Below, piece after piece: positions 55,062-64,000 of a stretch of 64,000 nucleotides of DNA. Position 1 is the first letter of the stretch, and every line of letters starts with the position of its first letter. Position numbers and translations under genes: made by a program. The notes under the pieces were generated by a model. It was not told where the DNA came from. It saw only the letters and a program-made list of their open reading frames with translations, and did not search any database. The DNA is from Syntrophobacterales bacterium. Its GTDB lineage: Bacteria; Desulfobacterota; Syntrophia; Syntrophales; UBA5619. The stretch covers positions 20,109 through 84,108 of the forward strand of contig JAHYJE010000009.1 in the NCBI GenBank assembly GCA_019429105.1, given 5' to 3'.

Positions 55062-58000
55062 TCATTTGAAATCTATCTTGTAATAGAGATCAGCGCCGCT
55101 TTCGGTTCCCGTTACCGTCTCGATCTGCCATCTTTCGCTGATGCTGTAACGGAGGCTGAAAATATTTTTACCGGTGAAAAGCGATCGGCCATAGCTTAAA
55201 TACAGTTGGGGAGTAAGATACTTCCCTACGGCAACAATGGTGTCGGCGGCATCGTTGACCTTGCCTGACCCATCCCCGGCAGGCAGAATACTCCCGTTTA
55301 TTTTTTTATAACCGATGCTCCCCGCCAGTCCACTGTTTTTAGACTGTATATCAAGGGTGCTCAACCCGAATTGTTTTTTCAGTTTATCCTGGATGCCCGA
55401 GGCCTTCCCCTGGGAAAGAAGCAAACCGGCAGCCTGCGCCAACAAGCCGATCTGCTCGGCATTGCTTCGGCTGGAAAGCGAATGGCCGAAAACTACATAG
55501 GAGAGGATATCGACGTCGGACATGGCCGGTTCCGAATATAGCTTAATCACCGGCGTCCTCAAGAGCCCCCCGATTGTAACGCCCGCCTTTACATCCACTA
55601 ACGAACGAAGAGCAAGAATATCGAGCGCCGGTTGATTTATCGGTCCCCCGTCATAGAAAAGACGCCCTCGCACGATCTGCAAAGACACGCCATAGGTCTC
55701 ATAACTCCCCTCAACCACTCGGATCTCGCCTCTGCTGGTGATTGCTTCAAGTCTCTGAAATTCCAGATCGATGCTGCCGGCCATCTTGGCATCTATTCCC
55801 TCCATCCTGACCAGCGCACGGTCGCCCAGCGTCAGACGCACCTTTGCATAAAAAACCGGCATGAAGGCTTTCCCCTCGCTTTGTTGCTTTCCGGCAAAGA
55901 CAACATCGGAACTCGGCAGGATGAAATTTCCCGCCGGCGGGCCGAAAATTAGCAATTCCGGAAGTTTCACTTCGCCCCTGACGGTCAGCTTTTCCGGAGT
56001 GCCGCTGAAAGTCAGGCTCGGCGCTGCCCGCACCTGCAGTTCCGGGGTATGGACAACCTGAAAATCGTTTCCCTCGAGTGATCCCTCATAGCCGATCACA
56101 CGCCGCCCGGCAATTCTGATGAGGCCTTTCCCTTTTATCATGCCGGGTCCTGACTTGGCGTAAAATGACTCTACCCGGACAAGATTATTTTCCAGACCCA
56201 GAGAAAGATTGACATCTTTGACGTCAATACCCGCCGAGGGAATGTAAGCCCCGGCCTTGGCCACGGTCACCCGCCCGCGGCCAAGCGGATTTTCCCAGCT
56301 ACCCTCGACAACCACGTTTGCGTCTATCTCGCCATGGCTTTCTTTTATCAATCCCGGAAACTGGAATGACAACAATCCCTCTTCCCTGAATCTGCCGTTC
56401 AGAGAAACAAAAAGCGGTCCCTTTTTATCGAAAGCTGTCGGCAGCGCGGCCTCAACCGGCAGGCTGAAGCTCCCCTGCAGATTCCCATAATCAACAAGCC
56501 GCGCGGAGAGATTGCCGTTCAGCGTCTTTTCCCGCCAATCCCATGATAAGGAGGCCGTGCGAAAATTCGCGTTTATCTCCCCATCCTTCTTCCGATAACT
56601 GATTTTTCCCTCACTTGCGCCGACGGGCGAAGACAGAGAGGCGGCGCCTCTTAAAGAGAAGCGTCTCCCCGAAAGAAGGTTGCCGTTCGCAGTCCCCGTC
56701 AGGACTCCCGCCAGGGTCACGTTTTTTGGCAGTAAAAAACGAAAAAATTCCGAATTTATATCAGTCCCTTGGGCCTTGAATTTGCCTGTCTCCGGCAATG
56801 AAAAATTAAACGGCGCCGGCGTTGAAAAATCGGCGCTTAAAAGTCCCCCGCCTTCCGGAGAAATTTCCACTGATGCGCTTATCCCCTGCTCGCTTCCATT
56901 GAAGCGGGCAGAACCCTTTGGCACGCTGAATCGTGTTCCCTCTATGGTGACGCTTCCGGTTGCTTCAGCAAGGCCGGTCAGATGAACCGCAGTCGGTCGT
57001 CCCTGGATCCCCTGGCTGCTCCACGCAAACTCCGCCAGCGGAAAATGAAGGTCGAGGCCCTCCGCTTTTTGCTGCCACTTTACCATTCCTGCGGCAACGG
57101 CTGCCTGACCGACTGTCTCGAGCTGCCCGTCGGCAAGGATTTTTCCATTCATTTTTCCGGTGATTAATCCGCCATACCTAAGTTCCTTTTTAAGCTCCTT
57201 GGACAGCAGAAAACCAAAATGTTTAACGTTCAACCCTGTCCAAACGGCGCCGAAAAAGCCTCCACTCGGCTCTTTGGTTAATTCGCCTTTAATTTCAATC
57301 CGTTCTTGTTCATCACCCGCTAAAATTACCGGGGAAATTGTGATTTTTCGAGAGCTTACGGTCACGGAAGCAGGCTGGATGAGTTTCCACGCTCCGACCT
57401 CATCCCGGCCGGTAATGCTCTCAAATCTTCCCTGCCACAGCCGGTTGTGCAGCCCCCCCGTTAAAGAAGCCAGCAGCGCTGTTTTTTTCATTTTGAGCGA
57501 CGCGGCTATTTCATGACGAGAGACGGCGCCATCCACCTTCAAAGCGCCGGAATCAATATGCAAATCTTTATAGACAATATTTTTCATACCGGCGTTCAGA
57601 AAAAGCGGGGCTTCCTTTTTACTCCCCAGATAGCCATCCAGCTCCACTTTTTCGATTTTGACTTCACCAAAGCTGAGCTTCCGGCCTCTGCCCGTTGCCG
57701 CGCCGGACAATTGGCTGTCGTAACGAATGTGGCCATTGAGGTTAAGCTTTCCCGCCGCCCCGAAAACAAACTGGCCTAAATCGTCTATCCTGGCAGCAAA
57801 AGACAGTTTTTCCACAAATGACCCCGACCCCCTGAGGGCAAAACCGCTTCCCTTCAGAGTCAGTTTTTCAAAATTGATATCCCCATCCCCGAAATTCGCC
57901 TTGACCTCTCCCTGCAAAAGATGGTTGTGCAAGCGGCTTTCCCGAAGTCTGCCCTTCAGCGAGCCCCTTGGCTTGCCGTCATTTTCCCACGCTACATCGC

Positions 58001-59228
58001 CGGCAAGATCAAAGTTTATCAATCCTGCCCAGTCCGCCTTGAAACCAGCAGGATCGAGGTCTTTGCCGCGCAGGGACCCTTTCAGGTGAAACCCCTGCTG
58101 CCAGTCCATTGCCGCCTTTCCCTGAACATTGCCGGCCAAAAGGGCGGCGGATACTGTATTTACCTCAAGCGCCCGCTCACTTCCCCGGTACTCCCCTGTT
58201 GCCACAGCTTTTTGCCATCCCTGTTTATTGTTTTCAAGGGTAAAAGCGCCGTGGTAACGCGCCGGGGCTCCGTCCAGCGTAATCGACCCGTTAATGTTCG
58301 TGGGAATTTTCAGCGCAGTGGCCAGATCAACATCGGCCAGTAACAATTTGAGCGAAAATACGGGTTTATCGGCAGTCAACAGAACGCTTCCCCCACCGGT
58401 GAGCGCGCCTTTACCGGCAAACCGGCTGAGCCGAAAATTCCTTAAATTAAACGATTTCAAGGTCATCCCGACATCGCCAGCCAGTTCCAGGCGCCTGACA
58501 CCCCCGGAAGAACCCGAAAGGGAAATATTCCCCGCAAGCTGCTCCGGACGGCTCCCCGGCTTAAAAAGGCCGTGAGCGGAAAAGGCATTCATCCCGGCGA
58601 GTTGCCGCCGCACCTGAAAATCGAGGTCAAAACGCAGGGATGGCTGGTAAAATCCCGCTGTTGCCCCTCCCCTGCCGCTCCCGTACGGGGTTTTAAGGAT
58701 GAGATCGCTGATTGTCAGGTTGCTGTGGCGCCACAACACCGAACTCTCGACCGACATGTCTTTCAGCAGCAGACCTCGGGAGGGAGCAGAATATGAAATA
58801 TCGTCAATTTGCAGCTTCTTCACGGAAACATCCAATACCGAGATAATCCCGGAAACCTTCGGCCATGAAAGATCCGGCGCCTGCTTTTCGACACTGCTAT
58901 CCTGCACCCGCACCCCGGTCAATATCAGGGTTTCCAGCGCCACCCCCCCCGACAAAAGCCTCCGGGGCTGAAGATGGTACTCCAGGCTCCGGAGAGTGAC
59001 TGCATAGGGCTCGATGGTCAGATGCAGATCTTCGAGACGCAGATGATCAATGAGCCTCCCCTCTATTTTCCCCGCCGTTATTTGCACCGATGTATGGCGG
59101 GAAATGGAAGCCAGCGCCCAGCGGGCGCCCTCCTCCGTGTAAAGAAGCCAGGACGCACCCCGCCATCCGGCGGTTATCAGCGCCGCGAAGACAAGAATTA
59201 TCGCTCCATAAATGGCTAATCGCTTCAA
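55062..59228 (-). CDS. tamB: Translocation and assembly module inner-membrane protein TamB
   Basis: A 1388-residue AsmA/DUF490 protein that bridges inner membrane and outer-membrane TamA and moves lipids or outer-membrane proteins. An N-terminal membrane anchor (AIYGAIILVFAALITAGW, residues 7-24) is followed by a long repetitive beta-rich periplasmic part. The C-terminal DUF490 domain has LDILALRSLVDVKAGV, SEPAMSDVDILSYVVFGHSLSSRS and a final beta signature. It overlaps tamA by 4 bases. Confidence 0.92.
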   Translation of the reverse strand: MKRLAIYGAIILVFAALITAGWRGASWLLYTEEGARWALASISRHTSVQITAGKIEGRLIDHLRLEDLHLTIEPYAVTLRSLEYHLQPRRLLSGGVALETLILTGVRVQDSSVEKQAPDLSWPKVSGIISVLDVSVKKLQIDDISYSAPSRGLLLKDMSVESSVLWRHSNLTISDLILKTPYGSGRGGATAGFYQPSLRFDLDFQVRRQLAGMNAFSAHGLFKPGSRPEQLAGNISLSGSSGGVRRLELAGDVGMTLKSFNLRNFRLSRFAGKGALTGGGSVLLTADKPVFSLKLLLADVDLATALKIPTNINGSITLDGAPARYHGAFTLENNKQGWQKAVATGEYRGSERALEVNTVSAALLAGNVQGKAAMDWQQGFHLKGSLRGKDLDPAGFKADWAGLINFDLAGDVAWENDGKPRGSLKGRLRESRLHNHLLQGEVKANFGDGDINFEKLTLKGSGFALRGSGSFVEKLSFAARIDDLGQFVFGAAGKLNLNGHIRYDSQLSGAATGRGRKLSFGEVKIEKVELDGYLGSKKEAPLFLNAGMKNIVYKDLHIDSGALKVDGAVSRHEIAASLKMKKTALLASLTGGLHNRLWQGRFESITGRDEVGAWKLIQPASVTVSSRKITISPVILAGDEQERIEIKGELTKEPSGGFFGAVWTGLNVKHFGFLLSKELKKELRYGGLITGKMNGKILADGQLETVGQAAVAAGMVKWQQKAEGLDLHFPLAEFAWSSQGIQGRPTAVHLTGLAEATGSVTIEGTRFSVPKGSARFNGSEQGISASVEISPEGGGLLSADFSTPAPFNFSLPETGKFKAQGTDINSEFFRFLLPKNVTLAGVLTGTANGNLLSGRRFSLRGAASLSSPVGASEGKISYRKKDGEINANFRTASLSWDWREKTLNGNLSARLVDYGNLQGSFSLPVEAALPTAFDKKGPLFVSLNGRFREEGLLSFQFPGLIKESHGEIDANVVVEGSWENPLGRGRVTVAKAGAYIPSAGIDVKDVNLSLGLENNLVRVESFYAKSGPGMIKGKGLIRIAGRRVIGYEGSLEGNDFQVVHTPELQVRAAPSLTFSGTPEKLTVRGEVKLPELLIFGPPAGNFILPSSDVVFAGKQQSEGKAFMPVFYAKVRLTLGDRALVRMEGIDAKMAGSIDLEFQRLEAITSRGEIRVVEGSYETYGVSLQIVRGRLFYDGGPINQPALDILALRSLVDVKAGVTIGGLLRTPVIKLYSEPAMSDVDILSYVVFGHSLSSRSNAEQIGLLAQAAGLLLSQGKASGIQDKLKKQFGLSTLDIQSKNSGLAGSIGYKKINGSILPAGDGSGKVNDAADTIVAVGKYLTPQLYLSYGRSLFTGKNIFSLRYSISERWQIETVTGTESGADLYYKIDFK

Positions 59229-60988
59229 AATCCGATACCAACGGTGAAATGGATGCGCATCCCGGGATCATCCACGTTAAGCTGACGGGCAACAAAAAAA
59301 TTCAGCGCCCCGACCAGCGTGTAGTAGTGCACGCCGACCCCGGCGCCCTGGGCCATTTGTGAATTGCTGAATGAATCAAAGGCGTTCCCTGTATCGTAAA
59401 AAACGGAAGCGCCCCAGTTGTCCCCTATCCGCCTTTCAGCCTCCAGGCTGCCGTATAGCAGATTTTTGCCGCCGACAACCTGGCCGCTTGCATCCGTGGG
59501 GCCAAGCGACTGGTAGGCGTAACCGCGCACGCTCTGATCCCCGCCGGCAAAAAAACGCAGCGACGGGGGCAAATCGCTCAAAGGATCGCGCAAAAGCGAA
59601 ATCCCCGCCTTCCCCCGCGTATGGAAAAACAACCGCCACGGCAAGGGTAAAATAAAACCCGCTTCGGAGATGATCTGCAGCAAGCCCATGCTTGAGCCCA
59701 GCCATTGTTCCGTGCCGCGCACCTCCAGTGCATAATGAAAACCCTTCTCCGGATGCGCGAAGCTGTCGTAAAAATTCCCCGAAAAACGCACTCCGGGCAT
59801 AACGAGTCGGGCATTCGAATCCTGAAGCCCTATTTTATAGTTCTCCTGCTGAAATTTAAGATACCCGGTCGCGAGCATTTTTTTTGTCAGACTGCGGGTC
59901 TTATCAAACTCAACGGCGGCAAATTCGCTCCTGTACGTGGAGATGTCTTCCCGCTGCAGGTTCAACTGCACTGCGCTGTAACTATTAATATCAACCTTGT
60001 CCGGAATGATGTACCACGTTGACAGGCCCTGCAAAAACTCGGAAACATACAAATTTGACTGCAATTCATGACCGAGATTGAGGATGTTCAGATCACGGTA
60101 ACGCAAACTGAATCTCCCCCCCGTGTCCGTGCCGTAACCTATGCCTTGGCGAAGAGTCCGGCTTGCCCCCGGCTTCAGCGAAACCAGCACCGGAATCCTT
60201 GACCCCGCTGCCTCCCCTTTCTGCGGCAGGATATTTACCTCCTGGAAACGCTCAGAGTTGATGAAATTGAGCTGCGTGTCGCCTATCCGTTCGTAGGAAA
60301 ACAGATCGCCCGGCCTGAACGCCAGATAACGACGCAAAAACGCCTCCGGATAATCCGGGGCGCCTTCTATTCTTGCACTGCCGAAATAATACAGGCTCCC
60401 CGTTTCCAGTTCCAACTTTATCTGTGCGCTCAAGGCATCCCGATCAACAAGAATCTCATGAACGAAAAAGGCCGCATCCAGATATCCCAGCTCCTGAGCT
60501 TTCGCAAACAACCTCTCTTTGGCGTCTTCGTAGTAATGCTGAAGCAGCACATCCCCTTTCACCAGAGGGAACAAGGCGGCCAGCTCCTGCAGCGAAACTT
60601 CGGTCGCCCCCGGGCCATGCAGGACGACCGACACATCCGTCAGACGCACCGGTTCTCCCGGAGTCACACCTACCTGGAGTAAAAACTCCCCGGGGGCCTT
60701 CTCTTCACGCCGGACAGTTATCGCGGCATGGTAATATCCGAAGGGTTCCAGTGCCGTTTGAACCTTGCGCTCCGCCTGCTCTCCAAAACGTTTGAGCAAA
60801 AGTGGCTCAACCGCCCCCTCTTCGACAAAGCCTTCCGGAAGGGCAAGGGCGGCTTTCACGTTTTCGAGAACATCCCCCTCGATTCCCTCGATGGCAACCG
60901 TCAGGGGTTCGCCGGCAAAAAGAGGCGCAGCAAACAGGAGCAGAACCATGACCAAGATTAGAGTGTGGAAAGACCGGTATTTTGCCAT
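59225..60988 (-). CDS. tamA: Outer-membrane assembly protein TamA (BamA/Omp85 family)
   Basis: An Omp85 protein of 587 residues from the chosen start. A signal peptide (MAKYRSFHTLILVMVLLLFAAPLFA) is followed by POTRA domains (about 30-270) and a 16-stranded barrel with the FAGGDQSVRGYAYQSLGP (L6 loop RGY) and a C-terminal aromatic strand ending VGIGF. The frame extends to 61102, but ATG 60988 gives a clean signal peptide. Coupled to tamB by a 4-base overlap. Confidence 0.92.
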   Translation of the reverse strand: MAKYRSFHTLILVMVLLLFAAPLFAGEPLTVAIEGIEGDVLENVKAALALPEGFVEEGAVEPLLLKRFGEQAERKVQTALEPFGYYHAAITVRREEKAPGEFLLQVGVTPGEPVRLTDVSVVLHGPGATEVSLQELAALFPLVKGDVLLQHYYEDAKERLFAKAQELGYLDAAFFVHEILVDRDALSAQIKLELETGSLYYFGSARIEGAPDYPEAFLRRYLAFRPGDLFSYERIGDTQLNFINSERFQEVNILPQKGEAAGSRIPVLVSLKPGASRTLRQGIGYGTDTGGRFSLRYRDLNILNLGHELQSNLYVSEFLQGLSTWYIIPDKVDINSYSAVQLNLQREDISTYRSEFAAVEFDKTRSLTKKMLATGYLKFQQENYKIGLQDSNARLVMPGVRFSGNFYDSFAHPEKGFHYALEVRGTEQWLGSSMGLLQIISEAGFILPLPWRLFFHTRGKAGISLLRDPLSDLPPSLRFFAGGDQSVRGYAYQSLGPTDASGQVVGGKNLLYGSLEAERRIGDNWGASVFYDTGNAFDSFSNSQMAQGAGVGVHYYTLVGALNFFVARQLNVDDPGMRIHFTVGIGF

Positions 60989-61129
60989 TAACCACCCTGC
61001 CCGCAACGGGCGTAAAAAACAATAAAACATTCGTGGCGGCATTCCGTCTTGAATGTTAACGAAAATAAATTCGAGGGATGCGCTCTGCCGCGTCCGGAAC
61101 AATCGCTACAATTAATAAACACACCGATA

Positions 61130-62797
61130 CTATGCCTGTTTAAAGGCGCCATCCACGATAGCCGCAGCCTCTTTCACGAGCCTGTCGAGATGCTTATTGC
61201 TGACAAAACTCTCCGCGTAGATCTTGTAGATATCCTCCGTCCCCGAAGGCCTGGCGGCGAACCAGCCGTTGGCGGCAACAACCTTCAGTCCCCCGATCTC
61301 GGCCCCGTTTCCCGGCGCCTGGGTCAAACGGGCCAGAATCGGCTCGCCGGCAAGCTCCTTTGCCGATACTGCCTCCGGGGAAAGATTTTTCAGCGCCTTT
61401 TTCTGCGCCGCCGTTGCCGGGGCGTCAATCCTCGTTGAAAAAGCGGCGCCAAACCGATTTTCCAGATCACGGTAGAGCTCTGCCGGGTCCTTGCCGGTTT
61501 TGGCCGTCATTTCCGCGGCCAAAAGACCCATGATGATCCCGTCCTTGTCGGTCGTCCAGACGGCGCCGTCTTTTCTGAGAAACGAGGCCCCCGCGCTTTC
61601 CTCGCCGCCAAAGCCATAGTCGCCGCTCAGGAGCCCCTCCACAAACCATTTGAAACCGACGGGAACCTCGCAAACCCCCCTTCCGAGAACCGCGGCCAGA
61701 CGGTCGATCATCGCGGTCGTAACGATCGTTTTCCCGATTGCCGCATCCTTTTTCCAGTGGGGACGGTTTCCGCAGAGAAACCAGACGGCGGCGGCCAGAA
61801 AGTGATTGGGATTCATCAACCCCTCGCTTTTGGTTACGATCCCGTGCCGGTCGGCGTCGGTGTCGTTGCCGAAGGCGATATCAAAACGCTCCTTCAGACC
61901 GACCAGACCCTCCATCGCGTAGGGCGACGAACAATCCATCCTGATCTTGCCGTCCTTATCCACCGTCATGAACGAAAAGGTCGGATCGACAAGCGTGTTT
62001 ACCACCTGCAGCGAAAGCCCATAGAGTTCGGCAAGCGGCGCCCAAAAATCAACCCCCGCGCCGCCAAGCGGATCCACCCCGATCCGGATGCCGGAATTTC
62101 TGATTGCGTCCATATCAACAACATCAACGAGATCGCTGATGTATGGCTGCACGTAGTCATATTCCCGGACATAGCCGGACTTCAACGCCCTTGCCAGCGG
62201 CATCCTGCGGATTTTGTGGACGCCCGCGGCCAGCAGGTCATTAGCCATCTTTTCAATAATCGCGGTCGTCCCGGTATCGGCAGGTCCACCATCCGGAGGG
62301 TTATATTTTATTCCGCCGTCTTCCGGGGGGTTATGGGAGGGGGAAATGATCACCCCGTCGGCAAACCCGTTTTTCCTGCCGCGGTTGTACGTAAGAATGG
62401 CGTGCGAGATGACAGGGGTCGGCGTGTAGCGGAAATTGCGCTGCACCATGACGGTCACCCTGCCCGCCGCGAAAACCTCGAGCGCGGTCATCAGCGCCGG
62501 TTCGGAAAGGGCATGGGTATCCATGCCGATGAAAAGCGGCCCTTTTATCCCTTTTCCCTTCCGGTATTCGCAAATAGATTTACAGATCGCAGCTACGTGT
62601 CCCTCATTGAAACTGTTTTTTAAAGATGAACCCCGATGGCCGGAGGTGCCGAAGACCACCTGCTCGGCGGGATTGGAAACATCCGGCTCACCGGTGTAGT
62701 AAGACGCGACAAGGCGCGGGATATTGGCAAGAATCGCTCTCGGCGCAATTTTGCCGGCAAGTTCATGAACGCTCACTTTTTCCTCCGTATTGGGCAT
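61130..62797 (-). CDS. pgm: Phosphoglucomutase (alpha-D-glucose phosphate-specific)
   Basis: Alpha-D-phosphohexomutase of 555 residues, close to E. coli Pgm length. The phosphoserine loop is SPSHNPPEDGGIKYN near 143-157, metal-binding DTDADRHGI near 310, the sugar-binding GEESAGAS near 397 and the C-terminal phosphate loop RPSGTEDIYKIYAES near 515. It interconverts glucose 1- and 6-phosphate. It lies 141 bases upstream of tamA on the same strand and may share its transcript. Confidence 0.95.
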   Translation of the reverse strand: MPNTEEKVSVHELAGKIAPRAILANIPRLVASYYTGEPDVSNPAEQVVFGTSGHRGSSLKNSFNEGHVAAICKSICEYRKGKGIKGPLFIGMDTHALSEPALMTALEVFAAGRVTVMVQRNFRYTPTPVISHAILTYNRGRKNGFADGVIISPSHNPPEDGGIKYNPPDGGPADTGTTAIIEKMANDLLAAGVHKIRRMPLARALKSGYVREYDYVQPYISDLVDVVDMDAIRNSGIRIGVDPLGGAGVDFWAPLAELYGLSLQVVNTLVDPTFSFMTVDKDGKIRMDCSSPYAMEGLVGLKERFDIAFGNDTDADRHGIVTKSEGLMNPNHFLAAAVWFLCGNRPHWKKDAAIGKTIVTTAMIDRLAAVLGRGVCEVPVGFKWFVEGLLSGDYGFGGEESAGASFLRKDGAVWTTDKDGIIMGLLAAEMTAKTGKDPAELYRDLENRFGAAFSTRIDAPATAAQKKALKNLSPEAVSAKELAGEPILARLTQAPGNGAEIGGLKVVAANGWFAARPSGTEDIYKIYAESFVSNKHLDRLVKEAAAIVDGAFKQA

Positions 62798-63025
62798 AAG
62801 ACCCTGGCAAGTAAAAATAATTGTTGATAGACTTTACCCCTTGCACTTCGCGCCTTTGCCGGAAATCGGAAAAGATTATACGGCAACAGAGCAGATAAAA
62901 CCAGCCTTGATTATTATGTCATCCACATCCATGGCAGGTACTTATACACCCGCCGCGCCGGTAAATCAAACAAGGATGATTGTTCCACCCCGGCAGCAAA
63001 TTGCATAACAGGAAGTATTTTGAAG
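62798..63025. other. Intergenic region between pgm and the integrase remnant
   Basis: No gene is supported here. It contains the pgm upstream region on the minus strand (ATG at 62797) and the continuation of the broken integrase frame, in which no recombinase catalytic motifs are visible. Confidence 0.4.
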
Positions 63026-63478
63026 TCAAAGTCTGCGATGCAGGAAATATTTTCCGGTCATGAGGATATGAGCCAAAAGAAGTTCCTTGCCGGTTAAATG
63101 CTCAAGCAGACCCCGCACTTCGTTTTCTGTCAGTACGGCAGGCAGTTTGGGCCCCCTTTTTGCCCGAACGGTTTTATTGAGATCATGCAGATCGATCTTG
63201 AGCACCTCTCGAAACAAAAACAACAGCGCGTTAAAGGCCTGATTCTGAGTGGAAGACGACACCCGCTGCTTGATCGCCAGGTGGCTGAGATAATCCCTGA
63301 CATCCGTTTCATCGGCGCCCAGAATTTCCCAATCCCTATTTTTTACACTGGTCAGGTAGGCATGAAAGCGCCGAAATCAGTCTATGTAAGTCCTTTCCGT
63401 GCTGTAAGCATAATGCAAAATATTCCTGTCAAAATATTCCTTGACAAGCAAAAACAGCCCCCCTATACTCCCGCCCAT
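63026..63478 (-). pseudogene. Integron-type tyrosine recombinase (IntI-like) remnant
   Basis: The minus strand reads the N-terminal part of an IntI-like integrase: HYAYSTERTYID, a TGA stop at 63379-63377, then FRRFHAYL ... VRDYLSHLAIKQRVSSSTQNQ AFNALLFLFREVLK ... LPAVLTENEVRGLLEHL. The stop replaces a Trp found at this spot in relatives (TGG to TGA). The frame ends after LLLAHIL with an unrelated tail, so the catalytic domain with the R-H-R-Y residues is absent. It cannot be active. The exact 5' end is uncertain, with 63478 or 63493 as candidate starts. No attC site or cassette was recognised nearby. Confidence 0.75.
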
Positions 63479-63635
63479 TAAAAGCAATGCCATATCAAAC
63501 AAAAAAACAAACTCCCCCTCAAGACTGAGGACGTGAAAGAGGCAATTATTGCCAGAACGGGTAAATTTTCCGCAGCGAATATTGGGGCATTCGACCTCGG
63601 CTTTGCTTCCGCAGAATTCAGTTGGTTTCGTCGCC

Positions 63636-64000
63636 ATGAATGCTCAAAAAGTTTTTGTCGGCATTGATATAGGGGCTTCCCGGACAAAAGTCGCCGTGGT
63701 CGATGCTGCCGGCAGTCTTATCGGGTATGCCGTGGAGAAATCAGGAACCGATTTTTCGGCAGCGGCGGAAAAATGCCTCGATTTTTCCCTGGCCATGGCA
63801 AAATCTTCAAGAAAAGATATCGCCCATGCCATTTCCACCGGGTACGGCAGGAACAACGTGTCTTTCTCCAATTCTGCCAAGACAGAAATAAGTTGTCATG
63901 GGAAAGGATGCTTCCACTATTTTCCCCTGGCCATCGACATTATCGATATCGGGGGACAGGATAACAAAATTATCAAGCTCGACAGCGAGGGGCGCAGGCT
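63636..64000 (+). CDS. CoA-enzyme activase, BcrAD/BadFG/HgdC family (5' part)
   Basis: The first 121 codons of a second activase of the ASKHA family. Visible are the phosphate loop GIDIGASRTK, STGYGRNNV, KTEISCHGKGC and IIDIGGQDNKIIKLD, as in HgdC/FldI-type initiators. The remainder, with the cluster Cys, is beyond the window. Its ATG at 63636 fits the family start. It belongs to a different branch than the one at 1-624 and reads into unseen downstream genes, probably its dehydratase or reductase partners. Confidence 0.9.
   Translation, partial: MNAQKVFVGIDIGASRTKVAVVDAAGSLIGYAVEKSGTDFSAAAEKCLDFSLAMAKSSRKDIAHAISTGYGRNNVSFSNSAKTEISCHGKGCFHYFPLAIDIIDIGGQDNKIIKLDSEGRR

Noticed and set aside
63533..63667. 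A 44-codon GTG frame ending inside the second activase gene
   Set aside because: It overlaps the well-supported activase start, has no clear ribosome binding site and shows no recognisable sequence.

Overview
The window looks like a chromosome segment of a strictly anaerobic Gram-negative bacterium, most likely a Desulfobacterota of the Syntrophales type (inference from gene content, not from a database search). Supporting signs: parts of two BcrAD/BadFG/HgdC-type activases of radical CoA-enzyme systems at the two edges, an anaerobic (class III) ribonucleotide reductase, rubrerythrin and rubredoxin, an FdhE formate dehydrogenase maturation factor, a thiolase/DUF35 pair, IHF and HU proteins, separate GlyQ/GlyS chains, and the outer-membrane TamA/TamB pair. 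Most of the window is moderately GC-rich, dense housekeeping DNA.

Layout. 0-5.5 kb: an activase cut by the left edge, then a divergent zinc-uptake operon (Fur/Zur-like regulator, ZnuA, ZnuC, ZnuB) with two inverted repeats over the promoter, a BASS-type transporter and RadC. 5.6-13 kb (minus strand): IHF, the trpS-scpA-scpB-rluB operon, HU, then nadK-recN-acetyltransferase. 13-22.5 kb (plus): rdgC, der, pyrR-pyrB-pyrC, recO, glyQ-glyS. 22.7-28.9 kb: an orphan GAF/GspE-type ATPase, mutS, a small membrane protein, rubrerythrin and a short rubredoxin. 29 kb: tRNA-Asn. 29.3-33.6 kb: a dNTP-metabolism unit (HD phosphohydrolase, NrdD, a frameshifted small gene, DUF190). 33.7-41.2 kb: MFS exporter, two small unknown proteins, DUF35-thiolase, fdhE, nth and a divergent 424-residue GAPDH-like protein.

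41.2-50.5 kb is a defence island. It opens with a degraded IS21-type istB fragment and a 132-bp MITE-like palindromic element that ends next to the ribosome binding site of the first defence gene. Then come a PLD-nuclease/SNF2-helicase fusion, a large Eco57I-type adenine methyltransferase whose specificity half is strikingly AT-rich, a remnant of an AAA ATPase that stops inside its Walker A motif, and a DarT/DarG DNA ADP-ribosylation toxin-antitoxin pair. The two-gene helicase-methyltransferase module without the usual companion genes is the best candidate here for an under-described restriction-like system.

50.5-64 kb: a 1406-residue PPDK-like protein with about 900 residues of unrecognised N-terminal sequence, a 36-residue lysine-rich peptide, TamB/TamA, phosphoglucomutase, a broken integron-type integrase and the start of a second activase. 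No CRISPR array, rRNA or intact insertion sequence was seen.
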